A DNA stretch of 40,318 nt from Desulfovibrionales bacterium. Its GTDB lineage: Bacteria > Desulfobacterota > Desulfovibrionia > Desulfovibrionales > Desulfomicrobiaceae. This document shows positions 19,311 through 26,841 of this stretch, one piece after another. Position numbers and translations under genes: made by a program. Under the pieces are notes generated by a model that was not told where the DNA came from, searched no databases, and saw nothing but the letters and a program-made list of their open reading frames with translations. The DNA lies in assembly GCA_012729655.1 (NCBI GenBank), contig JAAYCS010000044.1:1-40318 (forward strand), written 5' to 3'. The first letter of the stretch is position 1. Every line of letters starts with the position of its first letter.

Positions 19311-20042
19311 ATGTTCAAAAACTGGATCCTGTCCAAACACGAATCCTTTGTGCGCGACGTGCTGCGCGATTTCTGCCAGATCGCCTTTGCCCTGGAAAAC
19401 CATTTCCTGGAATTCGACGCCACCTCCACAGTGCGCTTCCATTTTTTTGACGACATCCTGGGCAGGCAGAACAGCAAGGGCCTGCTCTGGAGGCTCAAGG
19501 ACACGTCCCACCTCCTTTTCCGCAACGGAAAAACGGAAGGTTTCGACGTACTGGGAGAGTATCTGGACTGGGCCCTCGGCTACATCTTCCATGAGTGCAT
19601 CAAACTCAAGGAGGACGCCTACCAGCAAATGAACTACACGCCCCGTTTCCGCCAGTTGCAGGAAAATCGAAGCCTCAGTCCCGAGGAACAGCACATTGGC
19701 TCCGAACTCTACTCCGTCATCCGGCAGACCACCGAAAGCATAGAGCGGGAAGTTCGCCGCGTGCGTTTTATCCTTTTCCACTGCAAACGCATGTTCATCC
19801 TATATCTTCCCCAGCACAGTGAAAACCCCTTGCTGGCCCGTTTCCTGTACACCCAGAGCGACCTGGTGCGGGCCGTGTTCAAGGGCTACCACGCGGAATT
19901 GCTGCAGGCCACATATCCCGAAGGGATCGCCGCGATGTACGTCCTGGCGGCCCAGTCCTTTGAACAGGGCGGGTGGGCAGAAGAAGCGGCCACGGCCCGC
20001 GGCCTGGCCCTGACGGCCGGTGAGAATCCAAAAAACACTTGA
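19311..20042 (+). CDS. Conserved-looking protein of unknown function
   Basis: 243 aa, not recognised. It is soluble, with no signal peptide and no membrane helix. It is rich in aromatic residues and charged helices ([19 protein letters not shown] near 14-32, [19 protein letters not shown] near 145-163). The C-terminal 60 residues ([37 protein letters not shown] region) look like a TPR-type helix pair. AGGG lies seven bases before the ATG, and a plausible promoter precedes it. It is divergent from rfaE2 and followed by a lipoprotein gene after 85 bases. GC and codon use match the neighbours, so it is probably a genuine lineage gene. Confidence 0.8.
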   Translation: MFKNWILSKHESFVRDVLRDFCQIAFALENHFLEFDATSTVRFHFFDDILGRQNSKGLLWRLKDTSHLLFRNGKTEGFDVLGEYLDWALGYIFHECIKLKEDAYQQMNYTPRFRQLQENRSLSPEEQHIGSELYSVIRQTTESIEREVRRVRFILFHCKRMFILYLPQHSENPLLARFLYTQSDLVRAVFKGYHAELLQATYPEGIAAMYVLAAQSFEQGGWAEEAATARGLALTAGENPKNT

Positions 20043-20127
20043 ATTCAGGCCTGAAGGTGGTATTTTTTTTGTAGTTGTTAACGAGTTCATTTCATTTCCC
20101 AACCCCAACGCTACAAGGAATCCTCCC

Positions 20128-20649
20128 ATGCGTTATCTGAAGCTCCTGCTTTGTGCCATGTTACTGTCTTCATGGGGATGCGCGAACCTGACGGGCTCTT
20201 CAAGTTCCTCTGAACCGTCTGCCCCGCCCATGCAATCCAGTTTCTTCTATGATTTTAACGATATTCGCGTTCCGGAAGAAATGGAAATCCAGACCAACAA
20301 ATCTTCTGTCACCCCTGTGGAAGGTGGCAAGTCCGGCGTGATGAAGTTCAAGGGCAGGGTCGAGCCCATCTCGCTCTTCGACTTCTTCTCCAACACCATG
20401 CCCAAGGATGGATGGACCCTTTTGACCTACCAGAAATATCAACGCTATCTCCTTGTTTTTTCTAAGGATACACGCGTCTGCGTGATTACCATCGAAGAGG
20501 ATCCCATTTACTACACGTGGCTCGAGGTCTGGGTTTCCCCCCGCGTCACCTCCAGCTATGCCCCGGCCTACTCAACCGGCGCCCAGCCCCTGAACTCGTA
20601 TCCTGCTTCCGGGGCATCCCCGGGCTCCGAGAGGACCCTGACCCAGTGA
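20128..20649 (+). CDS. Lipoprotein of unknown function
   Basis: 173 aa. The N-terminus MRYLKLLLCAMLLSSWGC is a lipoprotein signal with a lipobox-like SSWGC, so cleavage before C18 and lipid attachment are expected. A Ser-rich linker follows. The mature part contains NDIRVPEEMEIQ and FSNTMPKDGWTLL, a pattern like small outer-membrane lipoproteins of the DUF4810/YjfO-like kind, but I cannot name the family. The frame is open upstream to 20020; AAGGA before 20128 and the signal peptide fix the start. The stop overlaps the coaBC start (GTGA). Confidence 0.8.
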   Translation: MRYLKLLLCAMLLSSWGCANLTGSSSSSEPSAPPMQSSFFYDFNDIRVPEEMEIQTNKSSVTPVEGGKSGVMKFKGRVEPISLFDFFSNTMPKDGWTLLTYQKYQRYLLVFSKDTRVCVITIEEDPIYYTWLEVWVSPRVTSSYAPAYSTGAQPLNSYPASGASPGSERTLTQ

Positions 20650-21857
20650 TTCCTGAACATTATTTTTTCGATACGTTTCACGGAAAACGCATTCATCTCG
20701 GCATCACCGGCTCCATCGCAGCCTACAAGGCCCTGGATCTGACCAGGGCCTTTCTGCGTTTGCACATCCAGGTCGGAGCGACCCTGACCGCAGCGGCCCG
20801 AAACTTTGTCACGGACCTCTCGTTTGCGGCCTTAGGGGCCCACCCCCTGCACAAGGACATGTTTACTGCCGGGATGGATTATGACCACCTCGAGCCTGCC
20901 GTTGCCGACACCTTTGTGGTTGCCCCGATCACGGCCAACATGCTGGCCAAGATGACCCACGGCATTGCCGACGATTTGCTCAGCTGCCAACTCCTGGCCT
21001 ACCCCGGTCCGATCCTTGTTGCGCCAGCCATGAACCCGCGCATGTGGAGCGCAGCGGCTACGCGCCAGAATTGCGCAATTCTGGCAGAACGGGGCGTGCG
21101 CATCATTCCCCCCGGAACTGGGCCCGTCGCCTGCGGAGACAGCGGAACCGGCCGACTGGCCCCCGTGGACGAGGTCTTCATCCAGACCCTGGCCGCCCTC
21201 GCCCCACAGGATCTTGCCGGCCAGAAAATCATGATCACCCTCGGCCCGACGCGGGAATTCTTCGACCGCGCCAGATTCTGGTCCAACCCTTCCACCGGGA
21301 CCATGGGCGCATGTCTGGCTGTCTGCGCCGCCCTCCGCGGCGCAGCAGTCACTGCCATCTGCGGTCCCACCGACATTGCCCTACCGGCCATGGTCCATCG
21401 CATTCCCGTGACCTCGGCCAGAGAGATGTATGAAGCGAGCAATGACATTTTCCCGACCCAGGACATCGGCTGCTTCACTGCCGCCGTGGCGGACTTTCGC
21501 CCCCCGGCCTGCTCTGCGGGAAAGTACAAGAAGGATGGGCAGCCCCTCTCTCTGACCTTCGAGCCCAACCCTGATATCCTGCTGACCTTGAGCGCGGCAA
21601 AGAAAGCCCATCAACGCACTGTCGGATTTGCCGCCGAGGCCGAAAATCTCGCTGAGAACGCGGCCAGGAAATTGGCCAGAAAAAATCTGGACCTTATTGT
21701 CGCCAATCCCATAGATCAAAGCGATGCCGGGTTTGCCACGGCCACCAATCGCGTCTATGTCCTGGACCGGTTTGGCCGGCATGAATCCTGGCCCACGTTG
21801 CCAAAGCCTGAAATTGCATGGAGAATCTGGGATTGGATCTTGATGAATACACCCTGA
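20646..21857 (+). CDS. coaBC: Bifunctional phosphopantothenoylcysteine decarboxylase / phosphopantothenate-cysteine ligase
   Basis: 403 aa coenzyme A enzyme. The CoaC flavoprotein half has LGITGSIAAYK near 17-27, the TANMLAKMTHGIADDLL stretch, and PAMNPRMW near 130-137. The CoaB half has TLGPTREFFD, STGTMG and the KYKKDG lysine motif near 293-298, then AAEAENL and VANPI. GTG 20646 overlaps the lipoprotein stop and gives the family length; the frame is open further upstream. The DUF gene at 21818 overlaps its 3' end by 40 bases. A parS-like sequence lies at 20674-20689, within its first codons. Confidence 0.95.
   Translation: MIPEHYFFDTFHGKRIHLGITGSIAAYKALDLTRAFLRLHIQVGATLTAAARNFVTDLSFAALGAHPLHKDMFTAGMDYDHLEPAVADTFVVAPITANMLAKMTHGIADDLLSCQLLAYPGPILVAPAMNPRMWSAAATRQNCAILAERGVRIIPPGTGPVACGDSGTGRLAPVDEVFIQTLAALAPQDLAGQKIMITLGPTREFFDRARFWSNPSTGTMGACLAVCAALRGAAVTAICGPTDIALPAMVHRIPVTSAREMYEASNDIFPTQDIGCFTAAVADFRPPACSAGKYKKDGQPLSLTFEPNPDILLTLSAAKKAHQRTVGFAAEAENLAENAARKLARKNLDLIVANPIDQSDAGFATATNRVYVLDRFGRHESWPTLPKPEIAWRIWDWILMNTP
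20674..20689. promoter_or_regulatory. Weak parS-like site
   Basis: CGTTTCACGGAAAACG agrees with the parS consensus TGTTTCACGTGAAACA at 12 of 16 positions and keeps its own CGTTT/AAACG ends. It lies in the start of coaBC. Alone it would be ignored; it is listed because three better sites follow within 3 kb. Confidence 0.3.
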
Positions 21858-22429
21858 CCGAATCCGAGCGCGTTCTGAAACGCCAGGGCGTCACACACCT
21901 CTGGTGTCCTGTTGCGCTGGACGCCCCCCCAGTGTCTGGTGAGACAGCGGGCCCCGTTGCGGGGATTTCTGCCGATCGGATTCAGACTCACGGTGACGCC
22001 CCGCCTTTGTCCCTCCCTCCTCTTTTCACGGCATTGTTTCACGGGAAACATCCCCCTGTGCGGACATTGTGGACCTACCCGGGGCTGGCCCAGGACCTGG
22101 CCAGATCCCCCGAGCCCCTGCGACTGACCATCTTCCGGAAAATCCAGGACGCAGCCTGCCTCCACCTCAAATGGAGTCAGGACGATATCTGTGTCTGGCC
22201 CCTGGACTACACGGAGAATGTATCCCGCGCAGGCCTGGACTTTTTCCGGCCGCAGATCGTCCTGTGCTTTGGCCCCCCCCCGAGTCCCGGGGCGTGGGAC
22301 AATGCAAAAAGCGGCGCCTTGTGCGGGGCGGATGTCCTGGTGCTGCCCAGTCTGGATGACATGGCCGCGAACGACCGGAGTGCCAAGAATCACGCATGGA
22401 AGGTCCTGCAATCACTCACTGAATCCTGA
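21818..22429 (+). CDS. Unknown protein overlapping coaBC
   Basis: 203 aa, not recognised. It begins MENLGLDLDEYTLTESERV inside the last 40 bases of coaBC. The N-terminal half contains a Pro/Gly-rich linker; the C-terminal half has CVWPLDYTENV, QIVLCFGPPP and ADVLVLPSLDDM, which look like beta strands of a Rossmann-like fold. No signal peptide or membrane helix. No clear Shine-Dalgarno, consistent with translational coupling to coaBC. A near-perfect parS site is embedded at 22035-22050. It could be a lineage-specific gene; function cannot be assigned. Confidence 0.65.
   Translation: MENLGLDLDEYTLTESERVLKRQGVTHLWCPVALDAPPVSGETAGPVAGISADRIQTHGDAPPLSLPPLFTALFHGKHPPVRTLWTYPGLAQDLARSPEPLRLTIFRKIQDAACLHLKWSQDDICVWPLDYTENVSRAGLDFFRPQIVLCFGPPPSPGAWDNAKSGALCGADVLVLPSLDDMAANDRSAKNHAWKVLQSLTES
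22035..22050. promoter_or_regulatory. parS: parS centromere site (15/16)
   Basis: TGTTTCACGGGAAACA differs from the widely conserved parS TGTTTCACGTGAAACA at one position. It lies inside the unknown gene, 1.6 kb before parA, as parS sites near parAB often lie within coding sequence. ParB would load here. Confidence 0.8.
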
Positions 22430-22553
22430 CCCATTGTTGACCACTCTGCCCCGACTAGATCTCGATCCCTGGTTGTGCGCAGGCGCGTCCCCTCTGCGCT
22501 GAAAATTCCGTATTGCCCGCATTCACGGCTTCAGATAGGGAAACCCCATATCA

Positions 22554-22569
22554 TGTTTCACATGGAGCA
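22554..22569. promoter_or_regulatory. parS-like site (13/16)
   Basis: TGTTTCACATGGAGCA has a perfect left half-site (TGTTTCAC) and a degenerate right half that overlaps the Shine-Dalgarno of the epimerase gene. ParB binding here could also affect that gene; this is inference. Confidence 0.45.
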
Positions 22570-22573
22570 AAAA

Positions 22574-23581
22574 ATGCGCATTCTCATCACTGGCGCCGCA
22601 GGGTTCATCGGCTTCCACCTCGCCCAGCGCTGCCTTTCCGCAGGGCTGACCGTTTTTGGGCTGGACAATCTCAATGACTACTACTCCGTCCAGCTCAAAA
22701 AAGACCGGCTGGCCCAACTCCAGGACGAAAAGAATTTTTCCTTCGCCCCCATTGATCTGGCAAACAAGGAGGATCTGGAATCCTGCTTCGCCAAAAACCG
22801 GTTCACCCATGTCGTCAATCTGGCGGCCCAGGCCGGAGTCCGCTATTCACTCATCAATCCGCAATCCTATGTCAGCTCGAACATCGTTGGCTTCGCCAAC
22901 CTGCTGGAATGCTGCCGCCACCATCACACCCAGCATCTGGTCTATGCATCCTCCAGCTCTGTGTATGGCCTGAACACGAGCATGCCCTTTTCGGTCCACC
23001 ACAATGTGGACCATCCGGTCAGTCTCTATGCGGCAAGCAAGAAGTCCAACGAACTGATGGCGCACACGTACAGCTACCTGTACAAACTCCCCACCACGGG
23101 CCTTCGCTTCTTTACGGTTTACGGTCCCTGGGGAAGACCGGACATGGCTCTTTACCTATTCACCAAGGCCATTTGCGAAGGGAAACCCATCAACATTTTC
23201 AATCACGGCAAGATGCGCCGGGATTTCACCTACATCGATGACATCGTCGAGGGCGTATTCCGTGTCATGCAGCGCATTCCGGAGCCGAACCCGCATTGGA
23301 ACGGCGCTACCCCTGACCCAGGCTCTTCACCTGCCCCGTACAAACTCTACAATATCGGCAACAACAATACTGTGGAGCTCGAACGTTTCATCAGCGTCCT
23401 GGAAGAGGCCCTGGGCCGAAAGGCGTTGCGCAACTACATGGACATGCAGCCCGGCGATGTCCCGGCCACGTATGCGAATGTGGACGACTTGATCAGGGAT
23501 GTCGGATTCAAACCCTCCACGGGTATCGAGGTGGGCATCGGCAGATTCATCCGTTGGTATTCGGAATATTACGGCCAATAG
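22574..23581 (+). CDS. NAD-dependent sugar epimerase, UDP-glucuronate 4-epimerase-like
   Basis: 335 aa extended short-chain dehydrogenase. The NAD-binding GAAGFIG lies at 7-13, LDNLNDYYSVQLKKDRL at 30-46 is characteristic of UDP-glucuronate 4-epimerases (CapI/LpsL type), and the catalytic YAASK (Y152, K156) follows the VYASSSSVYG strand. RFFTVYGPWGRPDMAL and RDFTYIDDIVEG are also family signatures. It probably supplies UDP-galacturonate for LPS or capsule. The frame is open upstream to 22475, but GGAG six bases before 22574 and the Rossmann start fix the beginning. Its stop codon overlaps a parS-like site directly before parA. Confidence 0.9.
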   Translation: MRILITGAAGFIGFHLAQRCLSAGLTVFGLDNLNDYYSVQLKKDRLAQLQDEKNFSFAPIDLANKEDLESCFAKNRFTHVVNLAAQAGVRYSLINPQSYVSSNIVGFANLLECCRHHHTQHLVYASSSSVYGLNTSMPFSVHHNVDHPVSLYAASKKSNELMAHTYSYLYKLPTTGLRFFTVYGPWGRPDMALYLFTKAICEGKPINIFNHGKMRRDFTYIDDIVEGVFRVMQRIPEPNPHWNGATPDPGSSPAPYKLYNIGNNNTVELERFISVLEEALGRKALRNYMDMQPGDVPATYANVDDLIRDVGFKPSTGIEVGIGRFIRWYSEYYGQ

Positions 23582-23595
23582 TTTCCCGTGAAACA
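23580..23595. promoter_or_regulatory. parS-like site (14/16) directly before parA
   Basis: AGTTTCCCGTGAAACA matches TGTTTCACGTGAAACA at 14 of 16 positions. It spans the epimerase stop and the region 23 bases before the preferred parA start, a position suited both to centromere function and to autoregulation. Confidence 0.6.
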
Positions 23596-23617
23596 GCGAA
23601 CCCGAAGCGAGGGATCC

Positions 23618-24406
23618 TTGACGCGCACCATTGTTCTCGCAAACCAGAAAGGGGGAGTGGGCAAGACCACGACGACTGTCAACCTCGCCGCATCCCTGGC
23701 GGCCATGGAACGGCGGGTCCTGGTCATCGACTGCGACCCGCAGGCCAACGCCTCGAGCGGGCTGGGGGTTGATGTGGCCGCAGTCAGATCATCCATCTAC
23801 CAAGCACTCTTCAGCCCGGAAGACAGCCCTGCGGCGATCATCGACACAAGTCTGGACTATCTGAAAATTCTGCCTTCCACGCCAGACCTGGTGGGAGCGG
23901 AGATCGAGCTGAACGAGATCCGCAACAGGGAATTCGCCTTGCAGGCCGTCGTTGAGCAGGTCGGCGCACATTTCGACTATGTGCTCATCGACTGCCCCCC
24001 CTCCCTGGGTCTCATCACCATAAACGCCCTGTGCGCCGCACGCTGGCTGCTTGTCCCCCTGCAGTGCGAATACTACGCCATGGAAGGCATCGCCCAACTG
24101 ATGAAGACGTACGCCCTGGTCAGGGAGCGTCTGAACCCGAAGCTGGACATCCTGGGCATCCTCCTGACCATGTTCGACAAGCGGAACAAGCTCTCCTTCA
24201 TGGTCGAAAGGGAAGTTCGGGATCACTTCGGAAAGTTGGTTTTCCGGACATCAATACCGCGGAATGTGCGCCTCTCCGAAGCGCCGAGTCACGGACTGCC
24301 GGCAATCCTCTACGACGTCAGGTCCCTGGGCACCCAATCCTATATCTCCCTGGCGCAGGAACTCATTGAGGACCCGCGACTTCACTCGCAGGCACAGGGG
24401 CGCTGA
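23618..24406 (+). CDS. parA: Chromosome partitioning ATPase ParA/Soj
   Basis: 262 aa deviant Walker ATPase that moves ParB-parS complexes. The N-terminus MTRTIVLANQKGGVGKTTT contains the deviant Walker A KGGVGKTT (11-18) with both lysines; DCDPQANASSGLG near 40-52 and DYVLIDCPPSLG near 118-129 are the other family motifs. TTG 23618 follows GAGGG at a good distance; a GTG at 23588 without Shine-Dalgarno inside the parS-like site is the alternative. Its last 25 bases overlap the Cys-rich gene on the opposite strand. It is separated from parB by that gene, an unusual interruption. Confidence 0.95.
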   Translation: MTRTIVLANQKGGVGKTTTTVNLAASLAAMERRVLVIDCDPQANASSGLGVDVAAVRSSIYQALFSPEDSPAAIIDTSLDYLKILPSTPDLVGAEIELNEIRNREFALQAVVEQVGAHFDYVLIDCPPSLGLITINALCAARWLLVPLQCEYYAMEGIAQLMKTYALVRERLNPKLDILGILLTMFDKRNKLSFMVEREVRDHFGKLVFRTSIPRNVRLSEAPSHGLPAILYDVRSLGTQSYISLAQELIEDPRLHSQAQGR

Positions 24407-24792
24407 GGGGTGCAGGTCACTGTGACCTTGTCCTTGAAATGGCGCTTGGTGATGCGGGATTGGCAGGCAACACAATGAAACGAAAGCAACCCACCCATGT
24501 TCGCCGCGGCCAGGATGAACTTGCGCGGCTCGTCCGCTTCCCAGTCGCAGGTGGAGGCCCCGCAGGTCTCGCACGTGACATCCGTCGGCAAATCGTACCG
24601 GAAGTCCCAGTATTTTTTGAGCATTTCGAGATCGGCCAGAGGCTCTGGCACTGCCCGCTCCGAAGGGAAAAGTTTTTCCAGCACACCCAGGACATGACCG
24701 CAGACGTGCCGCCACATCTCCTCCTCCAGAAAAACGCCCTGGGGCCGTCCCTGGGCGTCGACAACATACCGAATGGCAGTCTCTTTGTGCAT
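24382..24792 (-). CDS. Small Cys-rich (zinc-ribbon-like) protein between parA and parB
   Basis: 136 aa, family not recognised. The C-terminal half has CETCGASTCDW near 79-89 and CVACQS near 111-116, a C-x2-C ... C-x2-C layout that suggests a zinc ribbon, then a tail with two further cysteines (PQRPCACE). The N-terminal half is helical (EEEMWRHVCGHVLGVLEKLF). AGGAG five bases before 24792 selects the start; the frame is open to 24876. It runs against parA and parB and overlaps the parA 3' end by 25 bases. No function can be given. Confidence 0.75.
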   Translation of the reverse strand: MHKETAIRYVVDAQGRPQGVFLEEEMWRHVCGHVLGVLEKLFPSERAVPEPLADLEMLKKYWDFRYDLPTDVTCETCGASTCDWEADEPRKFILAAANMGGLLSFHCVACQSRITKRHFKDKVTVTCTPQRPCACE

Positions 24793-24840
24793 ACATGCTC
24801 CTGATGCGGGCGCTTGGTCCGCGCGTACCCAGATTATGAG

Positions 24841-24866
24841 GCCCGGCGGAAGAAGAACCGCCGGGC
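24841..24866. repeat. GC-rich hairpin in the parB leader
   Basis: GCCCGGCGG pairs perfectly with CCGCCGGGC across AAGAAGAA, ending 19 bases before the parB ATG. No T-run follows on either strand in the right position for a terminator. It sits between the divergent Cys-rich gene and parB and could limit parB translation or stabilise a leader. Confidence 0.6.
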
Positions 24867-24885
24867 AAAACACCACGAGAAACCC

Positions 24886-25770
24886 ATGACCATGAAAAAA
24901 AGAGGACTCGGACGGGGCCTAGATGTACTCATCAAGAGCCGCGTTGTCGAACCCGAACAGCAGGCGGAAATAGTCAGTCTGGACATGGACGCCCTGACGC
25001 CCAACCTGAACCAGCCCCGTCACCACTTTGACCAGGAAGCCCTGGACGAACTGGCCGCTTCCATCAAATCCCAGGGGTTGATCCAACCCATCCTGGTCCG
25101 CCCCCTGGACGAACCAGGTAAATACGAAATCGTGGCCGGGGAACGACGCTGGCGGGCGTGCCAACGTGCAGGCCTGCACAGTATCGAATGCATTGTGCGC
25201 CCCATGGACGAACATGAGAGCATGGCCATCGCCCTCATCGAGAATCTGCAGCGCGAGGACCTGAATCCCATGGAGGAGGCCCGGGCCCTGGGACGGATCA
25301 AGGAACATTTCGAGATCACCCAGGACGCCCTGGCGGACAAGATCGGAAAAAGCCGGCCGGCCGTGGCCAACAGCCTGCGCCTGCTCAGACTTCCGGACAA
25401 AGTGCAGGGACTGCTCGAATCCGGAGCCATCTCGGCCGGTCACGCCCGGGCGCTCCTCAGCCTCGAGGACGCTGAGGACATGGAAAAACTGAGCAGGACC
25501 GTCGTCTCCAAGGGGTTGAACGTCAGGGCCACGGAAGATCTGATCAGAAAATTCAAAAAGGCCGACCTCACCCCTCGTAAATTGCCGCGCACAGGCCAGA
25601 CCCCTCCCCAGGACATTTCATCCCTGATGACAAGTCTTGGCCGGCAGTTCACCATCAGGCATTCCGGCACCCCGGACAAGGGGAAAATCGTGCTCTCCTA
25701 CGCCTCCCCACAGGAGCGGGAAGCCATCACCACCCTGCTGGAGCGCATGGCCAAGGAGCAGCAGTCATGA
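24886..25770 (+). CDS. parB: Chromosome partitioning protein ParB
   Basis: 294 aa parS-binding CTP-dependent clamp. It starts MTMKKRGLGRGLDVL, a typical ParB/Spo0J leader; GERRWRACQRAG (box II) lies near 84-95 and ENLQREDLNPMEEA near 119-132. The central helix-turn-helix (ITQDALADKIGKSRPAVANSL region) and a C-terminal dimerisation domain complete it. ATG 24886 is used because GAGA precedes it closely and the family start fits. The rfaE1 ATG overlaps its stop (ATGA). It is the partner for the parS-like sites at 22035-23595. Confidence 0.95.
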   Translation: MTMKKRGLGRGLDVLIKSRVVEPEQQAEIVSLDMDALTPNLNQPRHHFDQEALDELAASIKSQGLIQPILVRPLDEPGKYEIVAGERRWRACQRAGLHSIECIVRPMDEHESMAIALIENLQREDLNPMEEARALGRIKEHFEITQDALADKIGKSRPAVANSLRLLRLPDKVQGLLESGAISAGHARALLSLEDAEDMEKLSRTVVSKGLNVRATEDLIRKFKKADLTPRKLPRTGQTPPQDISSLMTSLGRQFTIRHSGTPDKGKIVLSYASPQEREAITTLLERMAKEQQS

Positions 25771-26765
25771 ACCTCGCCTTCAGCGCCTCCCGCATGATCG
25801 GATCGCGGGTATTGATCATCGGGGACATCATGCTCGATCAGTACCAGAAGGGGGTGGTGGAACGCATCTCCCCGGAAGCGCCCGTGCCCATCGTCAAAGT
25901 CACGGAGCAGATTTTCAGGATCGGCGGGGCTGGGAACGTTGCCCAGAACGTCGCCATGCTCGGGGGGAAACCGACCCTGATCGGCATCTGCGGCAACGAC
26001 CTGTACGGGGAAAATCTGGAGACAATCTGCTCCGAACTCGGGGTGGATGCCCGCCTTCTGCGTTCCGATGCGCGGGAAACGACCCTGAAGACCAGGATCA
26101 TGGCCGCACACCAGCAGATGCTGCGGGTGGACAGAGAGTCCAACAAACCCCTTGCCGAAGCCGAGTATGCACGCCTGCTGGAAAAGGTCGACGCGCAGGT
26201 GGACAACTTCGAGGTCATCATCCTCTCCGATTACGGAAAAGGCGTCATCTCGGAACAGTTCCTGGCGTGGTTCAGCCAACGCAGAAAAAAAGGGCAGAAG
26301 GTCGTCCTCGATCCCAAAACGTGCAATTTCCCCTTCTACTCCGACCTCTACTGCATGACGCCCAACACCAAAGAGGCCGCGGAAGGGATGAAGATTCCCA
26401 TCGCGGGCCGGGACGACATCATCGAGGCAGGAAAACGCATCATTGCCGGTCACAAACTGGAAACCCTGGTCATCACCCTCGGTGCCGAAGGCATGGCCGT
26501 GTTCCTGCCCGGACACGGGATCTTCCATCTGCCCACCATGGCCAGAAAGGTTTTTGACGTGACGGGAGCGGGTGACACGGTCATCGCAGTCGTCTCCCTG
26601 GGGCTCAGCTCGGGCCTCGACCTGCTCACATCGAGCATTCTGGCCAACTGCGCGGCGGGGATCGTAGTCGGGCACGTCGGAGCCGTGGGCATCACGCAGG
26701 AAGAACTGACAGGGGTCCTCGGCTCGTGGACCACTGTCCATCATGAAAAATGGGCCGACCTCTGA
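25767..26765 (+). CDS. rfaE1: D-glycero-beta-D-manno-heptose-7-phosphate kinase (stand-alone HldE N-domain)
   Basis: 332 aa PfkB-family kinase that makes heptose-1,7-bisphosphate for ADP-heptose synthesis. It shows VLIIGDIMLDQYQKGVVERI near 15-34, GGAGNVAQNVAMLGG near 52-66, the DPK/TPNTKEA region and the C-terminal catalytic DVTGAGDTVIA with GAGD. No adenylyltransferase domain follows; that half is rfaE2 at 18750-19229. It overlaps parB by ATGA, so it is probably translationally coupled to the partition gene, an association with no evident functional reason. Confidence 0.93.
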   Translation: MNLAFSASRMIGSRVLIIGDIMLDQYQKGVVERISPEAPVPIVKVTEQIFRIGGAGNVAQNVAMLGGKPTLIGICGNDLYGENLETICSELGVDARLLRSDARETTLKTRIMAAHQQMLRVDRESNKPLAEAEYARLLEKVDAQVDNFEVIILSDYGKGVISEQFLAWFSQRRKKGQKVVLDPKTCNFPFYSDLYCMTPNTKEAAEGMKIPIAGRDDIIEAGKRIIAGHKLETLVITLGAEGMAVFLPGHGIFHLPTMARKVFDVTGAGDTVIAVVSLGLSSGLDLLTSSILANCAAGIVVGHVGAVGITQEELTGVLGSWTTVHHEKWADL

Positions 26766-26841
26766 GCCGGCCACCCGTCACAGGACTGCCTGCAGCCACC
26801 CTCCGGTCGTCGGCTGTGCAGGGCGCATGCGGTTCAGATCG

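Noticed and set aside
20046-20075. Terminator after the unknown gene at 19311
   Set aside because: A T-run exists, but the only palindrome (TTCAGGCCTGAA) has no loop bases and is separated from the T-run by GC-containing sequence.
26768-26830. Terminator between rfaE1 and the HsdR-N-like gene
   Set aside because: Imperfect CTGCAGCC/GGCTGTGCAG pairing with a bulge and no T-run on either strand.
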